NCBI GenBank assembly: GCA_964023275.1
Contig: OZ029922.1
Location: forward strand, 2,541,034-2,605,033
DNA length: 64,000 nt
Source: Norana najaformis
Lineage: Eukaryota > Annelida > Clitellata > Crassiclitellata > Hormogastridae
Reading direction: 5' to 3'
This document shows positions 20,868 to 53,030 of this stretch, in pieces. Within the stretch, counting starts at the first letter, position 1. Every line of letters begins with the position of its first letter. The translations under genes and the position numbers were made by a program. The notes beneath the pieces were generated by a model that was given only the letters and a program-made list of their open reading frames with translations, was not told where the DNA came from and made no database searches.

Positions 20868-21467
20868 TAATACTTGTGTGGGTGACCGTCCTTGGAATAC
20901 CACGCTACAAGGCGCTTACTCAGCCCTCCACCCTTTCAGAGATAATACTTGTGTAGGTGACCGTCCTTGGAATACCACGCTAACAGGCGCTCACTCAGAC
21001 CTCCATCCTTTCAGAGGTAATACTTGTGTGGGTGACCGTCCTTGGAATACCACGCTACAAGGCGCTTACTCAGCCCTCCATCCTTTCAGAGATAATACTT
21101 GTGTAGGTGACCGTCCTTGGAATACCACGCTAACAGGCGCTCACTCAGACCTCCATCCTTTCAGAGGTAATACTTGTGTGGGTGACCGTCCTTGGAATAC
21201 CACGCTACAAGGCGCTTACTCAGCCCTCCACCCTTTCAGAGATAATACTTGTGTAGGTGACCGTCCTTGGAATACCACGCTAACAGGCGCTCACTCAGAC
21301 CTCCATCCTTTCAGAGGTAATACTTGTGTGGGTGACCGTCCTTGGAATACCACGCTACAAGGCGCTTACTCAGCCCTCCATCCTTTCAGAGATAATACTT
21401 GTGTAGGTGACCGTCCTTGGAATACCACGCTACCAGGCGCTCACTCAGCCCTCCATCCTTACAGACA
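20868..21467 (+). repeat. 5S rRNA-derived tandem array, 8 x 75 bp
   Basis: Eight 75-bp units start at 20868, 20943, 21018, 21093, 21168, 21243, 21318 and 21393. Each begins TAATACTTGTGTRGGTGACC and continues to GGAATACCACGCTA, matching the 3' part of 5S rRNA, including the box C segment bound by TFIIIA. A shared non-5S tail follows (GGCGCTNACTCAG.CCTCC). Two unit types alternate (150-bp dimer), and a C/T difference in the tail alternates at 300 bp. The 5' half of 5S, with box A and the intermediate element, is absent, so these are not 5S genes. The open frame across the array (226 codons) exists only because 75 is a multiple of three. Confidence 0.85.
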
Positions 21468-21774
21468 GGATGCATGAGCATTGAGGCAAGTTGGAATGTT
21501 GGAAAGATGTCCTGTTTTTGGATTGCTGTGGTGTGTTATCTCGATGGTTTTACCTTACCTTTCCTCGAAAGGTAAAGATAAGACAATTTGCCCCACATAG
21601 CTCGACTTTGGCCCCTTTAGAGCCTACCTGCCCGGATTAGTCTATAGGTTTCCGTTGGCTATTCATGGCGATGTTAAGTGTGTATCAATTAACAGCTTAA
21701 CAAACTTTGACCTTTAAAGTTCTACAACTCTTTAAAAAATGGGAGTTATCTTTGCAGACAGTTAAGCAGAGTAG

Positions 21775-21995
21775 TATCAGTACCCTTCTTCCTCTTATCT
21801 CTCTCTCTCTCCGCTCCAATCCAAAACATCACCCACCATAGCTGCCACGATCTCTGCCTGACTGTTGGATCTTCACCTGGAACCAACCCTTTTTGCCTAT
21901 CGATTTTGTATTGACTGAGCGCTTTTGAATAAGCTGGTCCCCGTGACGTGGCTTTCGTTGGGCGCTGTAGAAATCTCGGGATTACGATTACCCTG
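21775..21995 (+). repeat. LINE 3'-end copy (family A)
   Basis: CCTATCGATTTTGTATTGACTG, GGGCGCTGTAGAAATCTCGGG and a TTACGATTA tail. Confidence 0.75.
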
Positions 21996-22149
21996 TGTTT
22001 CAAGACATTTTACGTCTGCCAAGGGCTTTGAAGTCGACCTCACATTAAAACCTTACGGAACGACTGAATGACAGAATGCAGGAGTCCTCTGCATAGGCCT
22101 ATTTATACAGTATTCCCTCACCTATCGGAATTCGACATGATTTTTTCAA

Positions 22150-22250
22150 CGAATAACGGTATTTGACGGCGATTTCACTTGAAGCGACCATTGATTGAAG
22201 ACGTATGCATTATATAAACGGCGCTGTCGAAGTCATCAGATAGAGATTAC
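22150..22250 (+). repeat. LINE 3'-end copy (family B)
   Basis: TTCACTTGAAGCGACCATTGA, then ACGGCGCTGTCGAAGTCATCAGA. Confidence 0.55.
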
Positions 22251-23380
22251 CAAAAATGCAAAAAATACATTATACCGAACTTACAATGATGGACAGGTGT
22301 CAAAAGTTGGTTCAAACATAACAACACTGTTCCGCGTTCGCAAAGATGCAAATACGATTGATCGTCATAGAATGACTTGAAGATAACTTTGCATATAGGC
22401 CTATACTCACTTTAGAAGAAGCCTATATACATGTATATCATACGACTCTTACGAAGTTTGTATATGTATACAGAGATGTGTATGTATAAGTTTATATCAT
22501 GTATGTATAAGTTTACAATGATATAAATCCGAGAACATCTAGATAGGATGGACATCCTCTTGCACAAAATATGTTCGATGCGCTTAATGTAATACTTAAA
22601 GTGTAGACCCATGGGTGATTGAGTGCCAAGTGTGTACAACAGTTCATGCATGCATCAAAACGGGTGCGATTACCTTACTACCGCCGTGTCTGTGCTAGAG
22701 AGGATTAGTGCGGAGGTTGCTTCCGACTCAGCCGTTTCTTCAAAGCCTTATGCGGTTCTCCGCGGAGTCTTTTAAGATGGACTGGTAAGTGACCGCGTCA
22801 AGTAGATTACAGGCAACGACAACCAAGTCTGTATCTGGAACTTAATGTAGCGCTTTAAAGAACTTCTCGAAGGCGTCTGAATGATGCAACGGTCCAGTAA
22901 GAAAGAAATGTTCACCCGCATGCGATGAAGCACGAAAAGCAGGAAAGACCTCCACCGGTAGGCTCTCGTAGACACGTATAACCAAACCAACGCTGCGTGT
23001 GAAGCCGATAGAAAGGTTCGTTTTGTGCGCTTCAGAATTGAGAGTTTACCGTAAGGCACTTCTTACCTTAGTAGTCATAACGATTGGCTTGGTTAATACT
23101 ATTTCATTAGACATATTACGACAGAGGTCTTCACCGACACTGTAGGTCAATAACGCTAATGTTGCACGTGTTGTATTGCATGAAGTGTTATGTTTACACG
23201 CATTGCTTTGTGTTTGTCGCAGCTGCAGTTTCAGTTTAGAAATCAGTTACAGTAATTTCAGTGTCAGTTTTCAGGGACAGAATCGTTCATGGCAATTTTA
23301 GTGGCAATGAAGTTAGATATTGCAAAAGGTAATTAAGTTGTTCATTCCGCGTCAACTTTCTGGGAATAACATCTTCTTCC

Positions 23381-23719
23381 ATGCTTGGCCACGTCATTAA
23401 CATTACGGTGGAAACGCGGGATGTAGAGCAGTTAGCTTTTCCCATCATTCGCGAGGAAACGGTTCTTGAGCTGAAAACTTCGATCCAGGTGAGGAAGCAT
23501 ATCACCATCTAAGACCAACAACTGATGTAGGCCTACAATGAAATCGAACTGGATAACATGGATCTCCTGCTCAATTACAACATCATGAACGGATTGACAT
23601 TTCAGTCGATTGTGGTCGGTCAACCTGACCAGGACGTCGATGGCTGTCTTCCGACTAAAGAAAAGGAAATAGGTTTCCTGGAGTCGCAAGGGTCTTCGGA
23701 AATTCTGGTTAGACACTAA
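23381..23719 (+). pseudogene. ubiquitin-like domain ORF with two in-frame stops
   Basis: One frame from ATG to TAA (113 codons) translates as INITVETRDVEQLAFPIIRE, ETVLELKTSIQ, VRKHITI, stop, DQQLM, stop, then AYNEIELDNMDLLLNYNI and GLTFQSIVV. This follows the ubiquitin fold's landmarks: a beta hairpin, the TV-x-ELK helix, DQQ, the DxxLLxYNI turn and a final strand. The stops are TAA at 23510 and TAG at 23528. Both lie in a 42-nt stretch (23489-23530) that starts GTGAGG and ends AG, so a very short in-frame intron is an alternative to pseudogene decay. Since that stretch itself encodes the ubiquitin-like DQQ, loss of function is more likely. No neighbouring exons were found. Confidence 0.6.
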
Positions 23720-25914
23720 GATTATCAAATAATGACCCTGTAACTCTGAAAGAAGATTGTAATTTCCAATAATGATTTCGTAATGCTGAATGGACATTGA
23801 AATTACTCACCAACGATTTCTGACTGGACAATGGACACTAAAATTACCAATAGTTTATAGACGAATCCTACGTTACCAACTTTCTTGTGTCAATGTTACA
23901 TATAATTGAGGTAGATTCATTTTCCGGTGATTTTACAATATTTCCAGCAATTAAACGATATTGCTTTCTCAAGTTTTTCTCTCGATTTGACTAAGTATTC
24001 GTTACGTACTGTTACTTTTGAACTGCAGCAATTAAATTTGCTTTCAGAATTAATAATCCTCATATTTTGTTCTCTTTCACCTTTTTGACATTAACAGGGA
24101 ACGAATATAGAACTAATTTCAAAATTTCTATCAAAATGATGAATTTTTACCTACATAAGACGCTTGCACGAAATATAAATTTAGCAGTTTGAAACTATCT
24201 GGGATACGATATGTGGAGACACGAATGATCCATGGTTTAGTAAATGCTGCCACAAAAGTCGGATATTTCAAGAATTCATATTGATATTGGGTTCAGCATT
24301 AAAGTAAAAGGACGATCAGTGCACTGACGGAAGAATTTTTCCTATCAGTATATAGTTCAGTGCAAAGTAAGTGCAAAACAAACGAAATGCAACACAGTTT
24401 AGTAAATCAATACAGTGCAGACTCTGAGCTTTTGCGTCTTTCAAAGAGACGGAATTGCATCCGTCGTCTTCTGTCTCTGACAGCTTCTTCTTCTTCTTCT
24501 TCTGGTTCTCTGCCCTCTAGGCAGGTTCATACGTCTCTGTGACAGCATAGTTGGATTATACAGATTCACATGTTAAAGTAACATACAGCTGTCTTGCCTG
24601 AATTTATTAGTTCAACTTTCCTTTAAAATATCACAGAAGTTAGTTCAATTACATGCAAACAAGTAACGTATTAATACAGAAATGTTATAAATCAAGAACG
24701 AGAGACCACAACAAACTTTATAACATCAACAGTTCTGGCAATTTCAGAAAATGAAAAATCATAGCAGAATCAATCTAAAAATTGCCTAGCAGAGAAACTA
24801 GAAGGTGATAACAAACTATATATTACCTGCAATACTGGCAACTGGAGTCTATAACAAACCACACGTTGCTAAAATCGTGGCAAAATAGAAAAGACTAAAA
24901 AAAAGCCCATTAAATAGCCCAACCAAGGCAATTGGCCTAAATAATCACATACAGGCAGCTCACTGAAAGTTATTTTGAAGATTTCAAAGTGGGATTTGAG
25001 AAGCAGTATAGAAGTCAACAGCCAAGACAGAATTTAATCACGAAACTTAATAAGGTTATTGCTGGTAATTAGGTCAGGTTAAAAAAGCTGAAGCAGAATC
25101 TATTTAGCAGTTAATGTGACATCACTAAACTACGGATACTAAAATGTAATGTAAAAATGCATTTCACTGTATAATAATTGTATTTTTCATTGTATATAAT
25201 TGTATAATAATTACAGTATAATGTAATTACTAACTTACTTACATAGAGGGCTTTATATAGCTTCTTTGTTCCTTGCTCAAGTGATACACATATGGCTGTT
25301 TAACAAATACATTACTTATTTACTTACTTAAACAAAAACATAAGTAGTCCATGCAGTTATAAACAGTTTTAGTTTTCACTCATCTCTTCCTAGTTTTTCA
25401 CATAAAACACTGAAAATTAGAAATAAAACTAAATAAAATTAGTTTCACATCACACTCCAGGATTCGACCCTTCGACACTTGTAATATTAGCTAAAAACAA
25501 TGCTTTCTTGAATAGACCGACTCATTTGGTGACGCTGCATTGCACGATCAAATAGCAATTCAAGTTGTGGCAACAGTTTGGTTACAATACCCTGATTCTA
25601 TGAGTCCCTACTTGGTTACGGATTGCACTATGAAAAATAACTCAACAGACTGTGAAAATAACTAAGTTAAAATAGTACACTTGGCATTAACAGAAGCACA
25701 ATTTATTGGAATTAACATAAGCACAACTTACGTGAAAATAAATGTCTGCAATGAGATATTTCTTCAGAACAAATGAGTGTGTAGTTCACGTCGAAGACTT
25801 TGTCCAGGATAATACATGTAGAAACTAGGAGATGCTTGGTCTCCTTCACCTGAAATGTACACAACACATCATCACATAATTAAAAGATGCTCAATAGTTT
25901 AAGTGTACAAAGTC

Positions 25915-26170
25915 CAGCTGAAAACGCTCCTCTTCCACAAATCCTATCCTGATTCTTCCTCTTTCCCTTTCTCACTTCCCAGTTCAATTCCAAACACCAT
26001 CCACCATAGTCATCTGACTGTCTGCCTGACTGACTCTTGGATCCTGACCTACTACCGAACCCTTCCTGCCTACTGATTTAGTTTTGACTGAGTGCCTGTG
26101 AATAAGCTGGTTATTCTCAGATTTCATTGGGCGCTGTAGAAACCTCGAGCTTACAATTATGATTCTAACA
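25915..26170 (+). repeat. LINE 3'-end copy (family A)
   Basis: CACAAATCCTATCCTGATTC, GACTGAGTGCCTGTGAATAAG and GGGCGCTGTAGAAACCTCGAG with a degenerate tail. Confidence 0.75.
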
Positions 26171-26221
26171 AAGAAGAAAACATTTTGAAGTTCTAGTTCT
26201 TGAACTTTAAAATCATGTTTT

Positions 26222-26322
26222 GCTATGCAATGCTATGCTATGTTAAGTTATGCTATGTTAAGTTATGCTATGTTAAGTTATGCTATGTTAAGTTATGCTA
26301 TGTTACGTTATGCTATGTTAAG
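26222..26322. repeat. 15-bp tandem repeat TATGCTATGTTAAGT
   Basis: About six copies with one C variant (GTTACG). The ORF with repeated KLCYV across it is an artefact. Confidence 0.9.
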
Positions 26323-26559
26323 TTATGCTGCCATGTCTCAAAAGAGGCTCGAATCAACATGCACTGCGTAATCATGAGAACGTTTAGCATGATGGCTGTT
26401 GTGCAGCACTAATGTTTCTGAAAACTTTCTGCCCAGTTCTGTGCTGTCTGTGAGTTATTAATGTCAGGTCTGAGCTTAAGACTCGTCCAGTTCAACCTGC
26501 TTCCACCGTAAGGAGGTAGCCGCACTCCTGGTCTTCTGGTTTCCTGGATCCACCGGATT

Positions 26560-26645
26560 TCTACTGGGATTTTTCACTACGGTTTCACTTCAAAAGACCA
26601 TCGATTGGCGCCTAGATTAGCTTAGATTGGATATGATTTAAATAT
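26560..26645 (+). repeat. LINE 3'-end fragment (family B)
   Basis: CACTTCAAAAGACCATCGATT, then GGCGCCTAGATTAGCTTAGATT. Confidence 0.5.
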
Positions 26646-27415
26646 ATATTATATAAGATTAAAACTGACCTATATTTACCCAATGGGAGCCACTTTTGGA
26701 CTGAAAAAAACAGGACATTCTTTGCATTTAGATACATCTTTAGACGATTGCCATACGAATGATTTGATTTTAAACAGATTTGCAGCTTTATTTGCGTTAA
26801 ATTAAACGCAGCAAATTTTAGAGTGATAATTAAAAAATACCAAAAGGTTTGAAAACATTTATAGTGCCTTAATTGCTGATGTACAAACAATAGCTGTATT
26901 TACTCAGAGAACTAATAATAACCAATGACATACCTTACAAATACTGGGATAGTTTTTCCCGTAGCAGGTCTGCAATAAAACAGAAGAGTCTAGAACATTA
27001 TCTTTGAAAAAACGTTTGTAAATGATGTCTACCTAATGTTCTGCTTCTGTTGAAACAGAAAATTAGGTAAAGGCAGCTATATTCTGAGGCAGCTATAATG
27101 CTATATTCTCACCAAATTCCTTGTATTTGTAGAAATGTATCTACAGACAAGTTAAAGAATTAATAAAAGAATTTGCTGTCAACATCTGAAATACTTTAAT
27201 ACAAACTATCTGCAGTATAACAATATTTTCAAAAGTATATTTCAACAGAAAAGGTGAATATTACATTACCGGTAAGTAATCAATTTTGCTTTACACTGTA
27301 AAGAGGCAACTTACGTTGCTGTCTTGGCTAACTGGTCAGGCACTACGGGTCTGCAACCAAGCACACAAATTTATCAGTTTATCATCTGTACTGGTCTAAC
27401 TACTATTTATTTAAA

Positions 27416-27421
27416 AATTAT
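27416..27421 (-). promoter_or_regulatory. candidate poly(A) signal of prominin
   Basis: AATAAA on the minus strand about 430 nt past the prominin stop. The stretch between (27480-27700) is a degenerate repeat of GATTGCAGGAAG-like units on the minus strand, which makes a spurious coiled-coil-like ORF. Confidence 0.4.
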
Positions 27422-27848
27422 GAAACGAATAGAAAAGCAAGGCAGTCAAACATTTAATCAGCCTCTTCAATTAAATTAGTCCATAGTAATAATGTGCCCT
27501 AAGGAATGCAGTCCTTCAACAATCTTTTCCAAATCTTTCCACAATCCTGTTGCAATCCATCCATAATCTGTCAGCAGTTCTTTCGATTTCCTGCAATCCA
27601 CCCGTAATCCTTCCACATTTTTTTTCACAATCGTTTCGCAATCCTCCTGCAATCTTTTCAGATTCCTTCCAAAATAATTCTCTTGCAATCTTTCAGCACA
27701 TTTGCCACTGATAGATCAACATATCGCAACCTTACCATAAGCGTTTCATTTGACTCCAGTCATAGAAGCAACCTAAAGATTGGACAACCAATTAAAGTAA
27801 AGTAACAACTGAAGTAAAGTAAAGTAAGAATCTGATATCGAAGTGCAA

Positions 27849-48450
<20,602 letters not shown>

Positions 48451-48514
48451 TGGTTCATCTCATCTTGGTAACGTCTAAAACATAGCATAGGAGTCTCCAG
48501 TCCGATACATCATC

Positions 48515-48690
48515 TGGCGTAGCCGTCCGACTGTATACCTGCCTGACTCTTGGATCTTGACCTGGAATCGAACCCTTCCTGCCTATCGATTTTGTTTAAA
48601 CTGAGCGTATGTGAATAAGCTGGTTCCCGCGACTTAGCTTTAGTTGGGCGCTGTAGAAATCTCTAGTTTACGATTACGATTACGATTCTT
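48515..48690 (+). repeat. LINE 3'-end copy (family A)
   Basis: GACTCTTGGATCTTGACCTGG, GCCTATCGATTTTGTTTAAAC and GGGCGCTGTAGAAATCTCTAG with (TTACGA)4 tail. Confidence 0.8.
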
Positions 48691-48873
48691 GGTGACAGAG
48701 AGCAACACGGCGTTCGCTCAGTGGTAGGTAGGCAAGTTGAAACATATGTTTTAAGATCTTTTGGTGAGTGGCTTCGACAGGTACCTAGCATCAAGAAATT
48801 ACATTACTGAGCTAAAAGTTGTACTCAGAACGATACAAATTGTCTCCTCAGTCTGTCTTGTCTGTCTGTCTGT

Positions 48874-48907
<34 letters not shown>

Positions 48908-49082
48908 TGTATGTCTGTCTGCCTTGTCTTGTCTTGTCTGTTTGTCTGTCTGTCTCTGTCTCGCTTCTGCACTTGCTACGCTATCTCTGGACAACCCATC
49001 TGATTTGACTCAACGGTCGTGAAGAAGCCGGTCCCTTTTCAAGCAGCGATTTCAGAATTTCCGAGTTGACGATTTCTATAGT

Positions 49083-49215
49083 TCCGGCTCCAGGATTGCT
49101 TGCGTGGGGGCAATAGCATTTCCAGAGGGCAGCCACATTCTGGCAGTCCACCATGCACGGGCCTGGTCTGAGGGGCGCCGGCATATAACCAATAGGGGCG
49201 CGGGGAGAACCTTTA
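49083..49215 (-). mobile_element. MITE copy related to 63055-63218
   Basis: CTCCAGGATTGCTTGCGTGGG, TTTCCAGAGGGCAGCCACATT and GGGGCGCCGGCATATAACCAA correspond in reverse to the inside of the MITE at 63055-63218. Both ends are degraded. Confidence 0.65.
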
Positions 49216-50069
49216 TTCTAGGCCTACCCTAATATCGAATCTGCCCCAAGTCTAGCCATACTTCGGTGTCTGAAACCGATGTGCTTCCCATTAATCATTT
49301 TTCATTTCATTTTCATTTATTGCTCCACAAACAAATCCAGTCCAATCCTTTCATCCTATCCTAAGACTCAGACTAAACCTTGGGGCTTCAATCGTATCCT
49401 TTCACCCCAAGGAGCCCATCCTTTCGAGGCATTAAACCAACCCGGCCTAAGAATTAGTCCCAGGCCTATGCCGGCCTTGGAGGCCAGCCTTCATGCCTCA
49501 GCTTCATGCCAGCGATTAATCGACGCAGTTTGTAGATGCCTTTATGTGTACATGTGTGGCCTTCAGCGGTCAATAAGGCATAGTCCATTAATATTAGCAG
49601 CCGAGGCATAAGGCATTAGTGGATGTTTACACGTGTCCATGACAACCGATGTACAACGAATACATGTACCAATAATGGGAAAGGGACAGGTCAATGTCTC
49701 TAATAACTGCTGTCCCATGCACTCTGCTTATACCACGTATATTAATACAACGGAGCTTCCTTATAAGACGCTTAGGTTTAATATGAATTCTGGTATAACG
49801 CGGTCGTGGACAGTATTCCAGTTCAGTTGTAACACGACCTTGTTAAACGATTGTTCATGATGTGGAGCCCAAGGATAGCGTCATAATCTACTCTGCTCTA
49901 ATCTGGCACCCATACAATCCAATTCAATCTAATACAATCCAATTCAATCTAATACAATCCAATTCAATCTAATCCAATCCAATTCAATCTAATCCAATCC
50001 AATTCAATATAATACAGTCCAATTCAATCTAATCCAATCAGATCCAATCCAATCAAATATAATCTAATG

Positions 50070-50150
50070 ATTTCTATAGCGCCGTTATCATAATCCACAA
50101 GGCATCCACTGATGGTCTTTTAGTAAAATAATTGTAATACACTGGTCGAA
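50070..50150 (-). repeat. LINE 3'-end copy (family B)
   Basis: GATTTCTATAGCGCCGTTATC, CACAAGGCATCCACTGATGG; preceded by the AATCCAATTC tract. Confidence 0.65.
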
Positions 50151-50271
50151 AGGTGTGCATTTCGGATGTCTAAATTTCAGGTACCGTATTCGATATAATC
50201 TAATCGCATCCAATCTAATCCCGTCTGATTTAAGAACTTTTATAACGCCACTATCATGCGAGACACGGTGA

Positions 50272-50385
50272 TTTAATCCTTAGCGCGCTTGGTCTGTGAG
50301 TTCTACTATGTGGACTCCGTGCAACGACCCTGGACAAGTTGTTTGCGCGTACTTGTCTCTGTCACCAAGTAGCAGAATTTGGTAC
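50272..50385 (+). repeat. tRNA-derived SINE copy
   Basis: TTAGCGCGCTTGGTCTGTGAG, then the tail GACTCCGTGCAACGACCCTGG and AGCAGAATTTGGTACCAG, which is shared with the copy at 16350-16475. Confidence 0.65.
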
Positions 50386-51126
50386 CAGTATGATGATGAC
50401 GACGACGATGATGCTGATGTGATAAGTGTCGCCGTCATCATCATTATCATCATCTTCTTCTTCTTCCTTCTCATCGTCATCACTTCTTCGTCTTACGGTT
50501 GCTCTGTGGAAACCAGCCATGCACTATACGAAGAACCAGCACTGCCTCAGCCTCAATTAGGCCTACAGATGCAACTGGGCGTGGCTGTAGTTGGTGGCCA
50601 AACAGTTTGTAAAGATCGAGTGGCAGTGGGGAGGGGATAGAAAGGGGGAACAGGTTCCGATTCCCATCGAATGATGGGAATCGAATCCTGTCGTCAGGGA
50701 GATATGGATTCGATGAGGCTCAGTGTAAACTCAACTGGTGCTCGCAGAGAGATTGATTCTGTCTGTCCGTCTGTCTGTCTCTCTCTTTTTCTATCTGTCT
50801 GTCTGTTCTGTCTGTCTGTCTGTCTCTCAGCCTGTCTTCTTCCCCTTTCTCATCTACATACATGCACGGGAGCTTTACTTTACTGCAACTGGACTTCGCA
50901 GTGCACAGACGATAAATGTTAATGCACATGATATTCTGCAGCGACCCTAGGGCCTCGACTCTGCTCATTTTCAGTGAATTTATAGGGTGAGATCCTTCAC
51001 CACGGCTGCCCTTGAGAATGGGTGCCACGCCATTTAAGGTCCCGTTTAAGATCGAGTGCACCCCGAGAAATTGTGCCTCGACGCTTGCAGGTAATTCATC
51101 ACCATCGATGCTCACAGCGCACTTAC

Positions 51127-51235
51127 CTGAACTGAGGGATCTGGGTTGATAGATACAATATCTTGTCGACGCAGTTGTCGATTCTGAGGTAAACGGTATC
51201 AAACGCCTGTCCGTGTACTTGAGATTTCGCTGGAA
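51127..51235 (-). other. candidate exon of unknown gene, or prominin 5' UTR exon
   Basis: A 109-nt segment is bounded by TTTTTACAG and a perfect GTAAGT donor. In one frame it reads FDTVYLRIDNCVDKILYLST with no stop. I do not recognise a domain. It lies 2.7 kb upstream of prominin on the same strand, so a non-coding first exon of prominin is equally possible. Confidence 0.3.
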
Positions 51236-53030
51236 CTGTAAAAATCTTTCGCTTGGTTCTTTGTCCAACTGTCCGGCGGTGTGTGTGGGCTTACGTGCGC
51301 ATGCATGTATGTTAATTGCTCAAGCGTAGCCAATCTAAATTATTCATGGTCGACGTTCCGCTAGCTGGTGGTGCGTGTGTCCAGGCATGTGCAGACTAAG
51401 AAATATGAGGATCGGAAAACGAAAGCTCGTTTACGCTGCCTGCGGAGATAGAATTACTTTACGATCAGGCAATTGTTAAGATAATGCAATGGTCAAGATA
51501 CGATGACAAGAAGATGGGGAAAAGATAAGAAAGCAGGAAGAAGACATAAAGAAAGAAATAGATAGATAGAGACAGACAGACAGCCAGACAAAGGAAGAAA
51601 GAAAAGAAAAAGGAAGGATGACAGATAGACAGACAGGAAAATGGATGAAAAAGGCAGGGCGGCAGGGATGGAGGCATAGGAGTGAGGGTAGGCAAGCATC
51701 CAGACAGCAAAGGAGGGTGGGAGGCAGACAAGAATGGAAAGGGAGACACAAGAGGGGAACAGGGGCAGAGATGGACGGACAAGCGGACGGAGGGAGGGAG
51801 GGAGTTGTCTGATGTTTCTTTTGGATGGTCTTTAGATTTTGGTCTCCTATCTTACGGTGGTGTTCATTTAACTACCCCAAAGGCATGAAGGAATGAGTGT
51901 GCACCAGGCTAAAAGTCTCTTTCAGAGCTGTTGCATGAACAAGACCACAACAATCCAGAGACAGTACACCGACTGCCACGATATTCATTCACTAACCCAA
52001 CAGGATGGACTGAGAAATTGTCCCAAGTGGGTGGTATTCATCGATGGTAACCCATCCAAACAACGTACTAACCGGGCTTGATGTTGCTTAACTGCACCTT
52101 GCACTAGCGACATATACAGAGCAACAAGATGTTGCCTTACTATCAAAGATGTTACTTTACACGAGATTATACTCAATATTTAAGACAATTACAGGGCATC
52201 AGACAGGATATGACTAAAAGAAAGATAGGACTTCTTTCGCTTTCTGTAGTGTTTTGTAGTGTAGTTTTGTAGTGTTCTATAAGTATCTTACTGTTGTTCA
52301 GTTTTTTGTAGCGTTCTCTAGTTTTTGTGCTTTCTGTAGTCTCCATACTGATATTGTGCTTTTCAATAGAATTCCAGTTTTCTGGTGTTCTATAAATTAC
52401 TGTACTCTTGCAGTGTTATGCAGTATTTTGACTGTAGCTGTTGTACTTGTCTGGTTTTCCTGTAGTGTAATGTAGTTTTCCTGTAGCGTAATGTAGTTTT
52501 TCTGAAGTGTTCTCTAACTTTTTCGTCATGTACTCTAGCTTTGTGGTTAATGACAAATACACACATCAATTCCTGATAAGAAAGATATTGGTATCATTTA
52601 CAGTACATGTAATTCCTGAGAAAATTAAAATTTTAATAATATGTTTGCAGTAGCTCTAGATTAACTAAATTTCCAGTGCCAGTATCATTACTGTTCCAAC
52701 CGATTTTAGTAAAAGCATAATTGCTATTTAAATTATTGGCAAAACTTCAGAACAATACAAGGCTGGTGTAATCACATTGACACACTATTAATTTTGATCA
52801 AAACTAAAATGTTCATAAAAATTAACTGAATCTTAAGGTATTTCATACCATTTAAACAAAAATTTTAATAATTTGTTATATGCCTTAAGCCTAATGAAGC
52901 TATAAACCATCTTTTAGCCTAGCAAGATTAGCTAAATGTGATTAGATAAATAATTTGGCTAAAGCACACAATCCAACCCCAAAATACAACTTAGGTTAGT
53001 AGCATTCAAATATTTCTTCATTAAGAAAAG

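Larger units (their letters stand above)
20700..27410. other. intergenic region between receptor and prominin genes
   Basis: It holds the TTAGA tract (20762-20798), the 5S-derived array, LINE ends (21775-21995, 22150-22250, 25915-26170, 26560-26645), the broken ubiquitin-like ORF (23381-23719) and the 15-bp repeat at 26222-26322. From 23.8 to 25.9 kb it is AT-rich single-copy-looking DNA with a short TTC run at 24488, and I see no gene there. Confidence 0.6.
48451..53030. other. region between prominin and CYLD
   Basis: Repeats dominate: family A (48515-48690), CTGC run (48861-48905), family F (48965-49075), a MITE copy (49083-49215), AATCCAATTC tract (49915-50065), family B (50070-50150), tRNA-like SINE (50272-50385), family C (50915-51050) and purine-rich repeats (51480-51810). 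A candidate exon lies at 51127-51235. From 52200 to 52530 there is a degenerate TTTTCTGTAGTGTT repeat; 52530-53030 is AT-rich with no repeat seen and probably includes the CYLD 3' UTR. Confidence 0.6.

Noticed and set aside
20868-21467. CRISPR-like array
   Set aside because: Units are directly adjacent with no unique spacers, and the DNA is clearly eukaryotic.
20868-21467. functional 5S rRNA gene cluster
   Set aside because: Only the 3' part of 5S is present; box A and the intermediate element are missing in every unit.
20797-21477. 226-codon ORF with NTCVGDRPWNTTL repeats
   Set aside because: It follows the 75-bp 5S-derived array. The repeat explains the open frame, and no signal peptide or known domain is present.
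23432-23797. 121-codon minus-strand ORF
   Set aside because: Shadow of the plus-strand ubiquitin-like frame, with no domain of its own.
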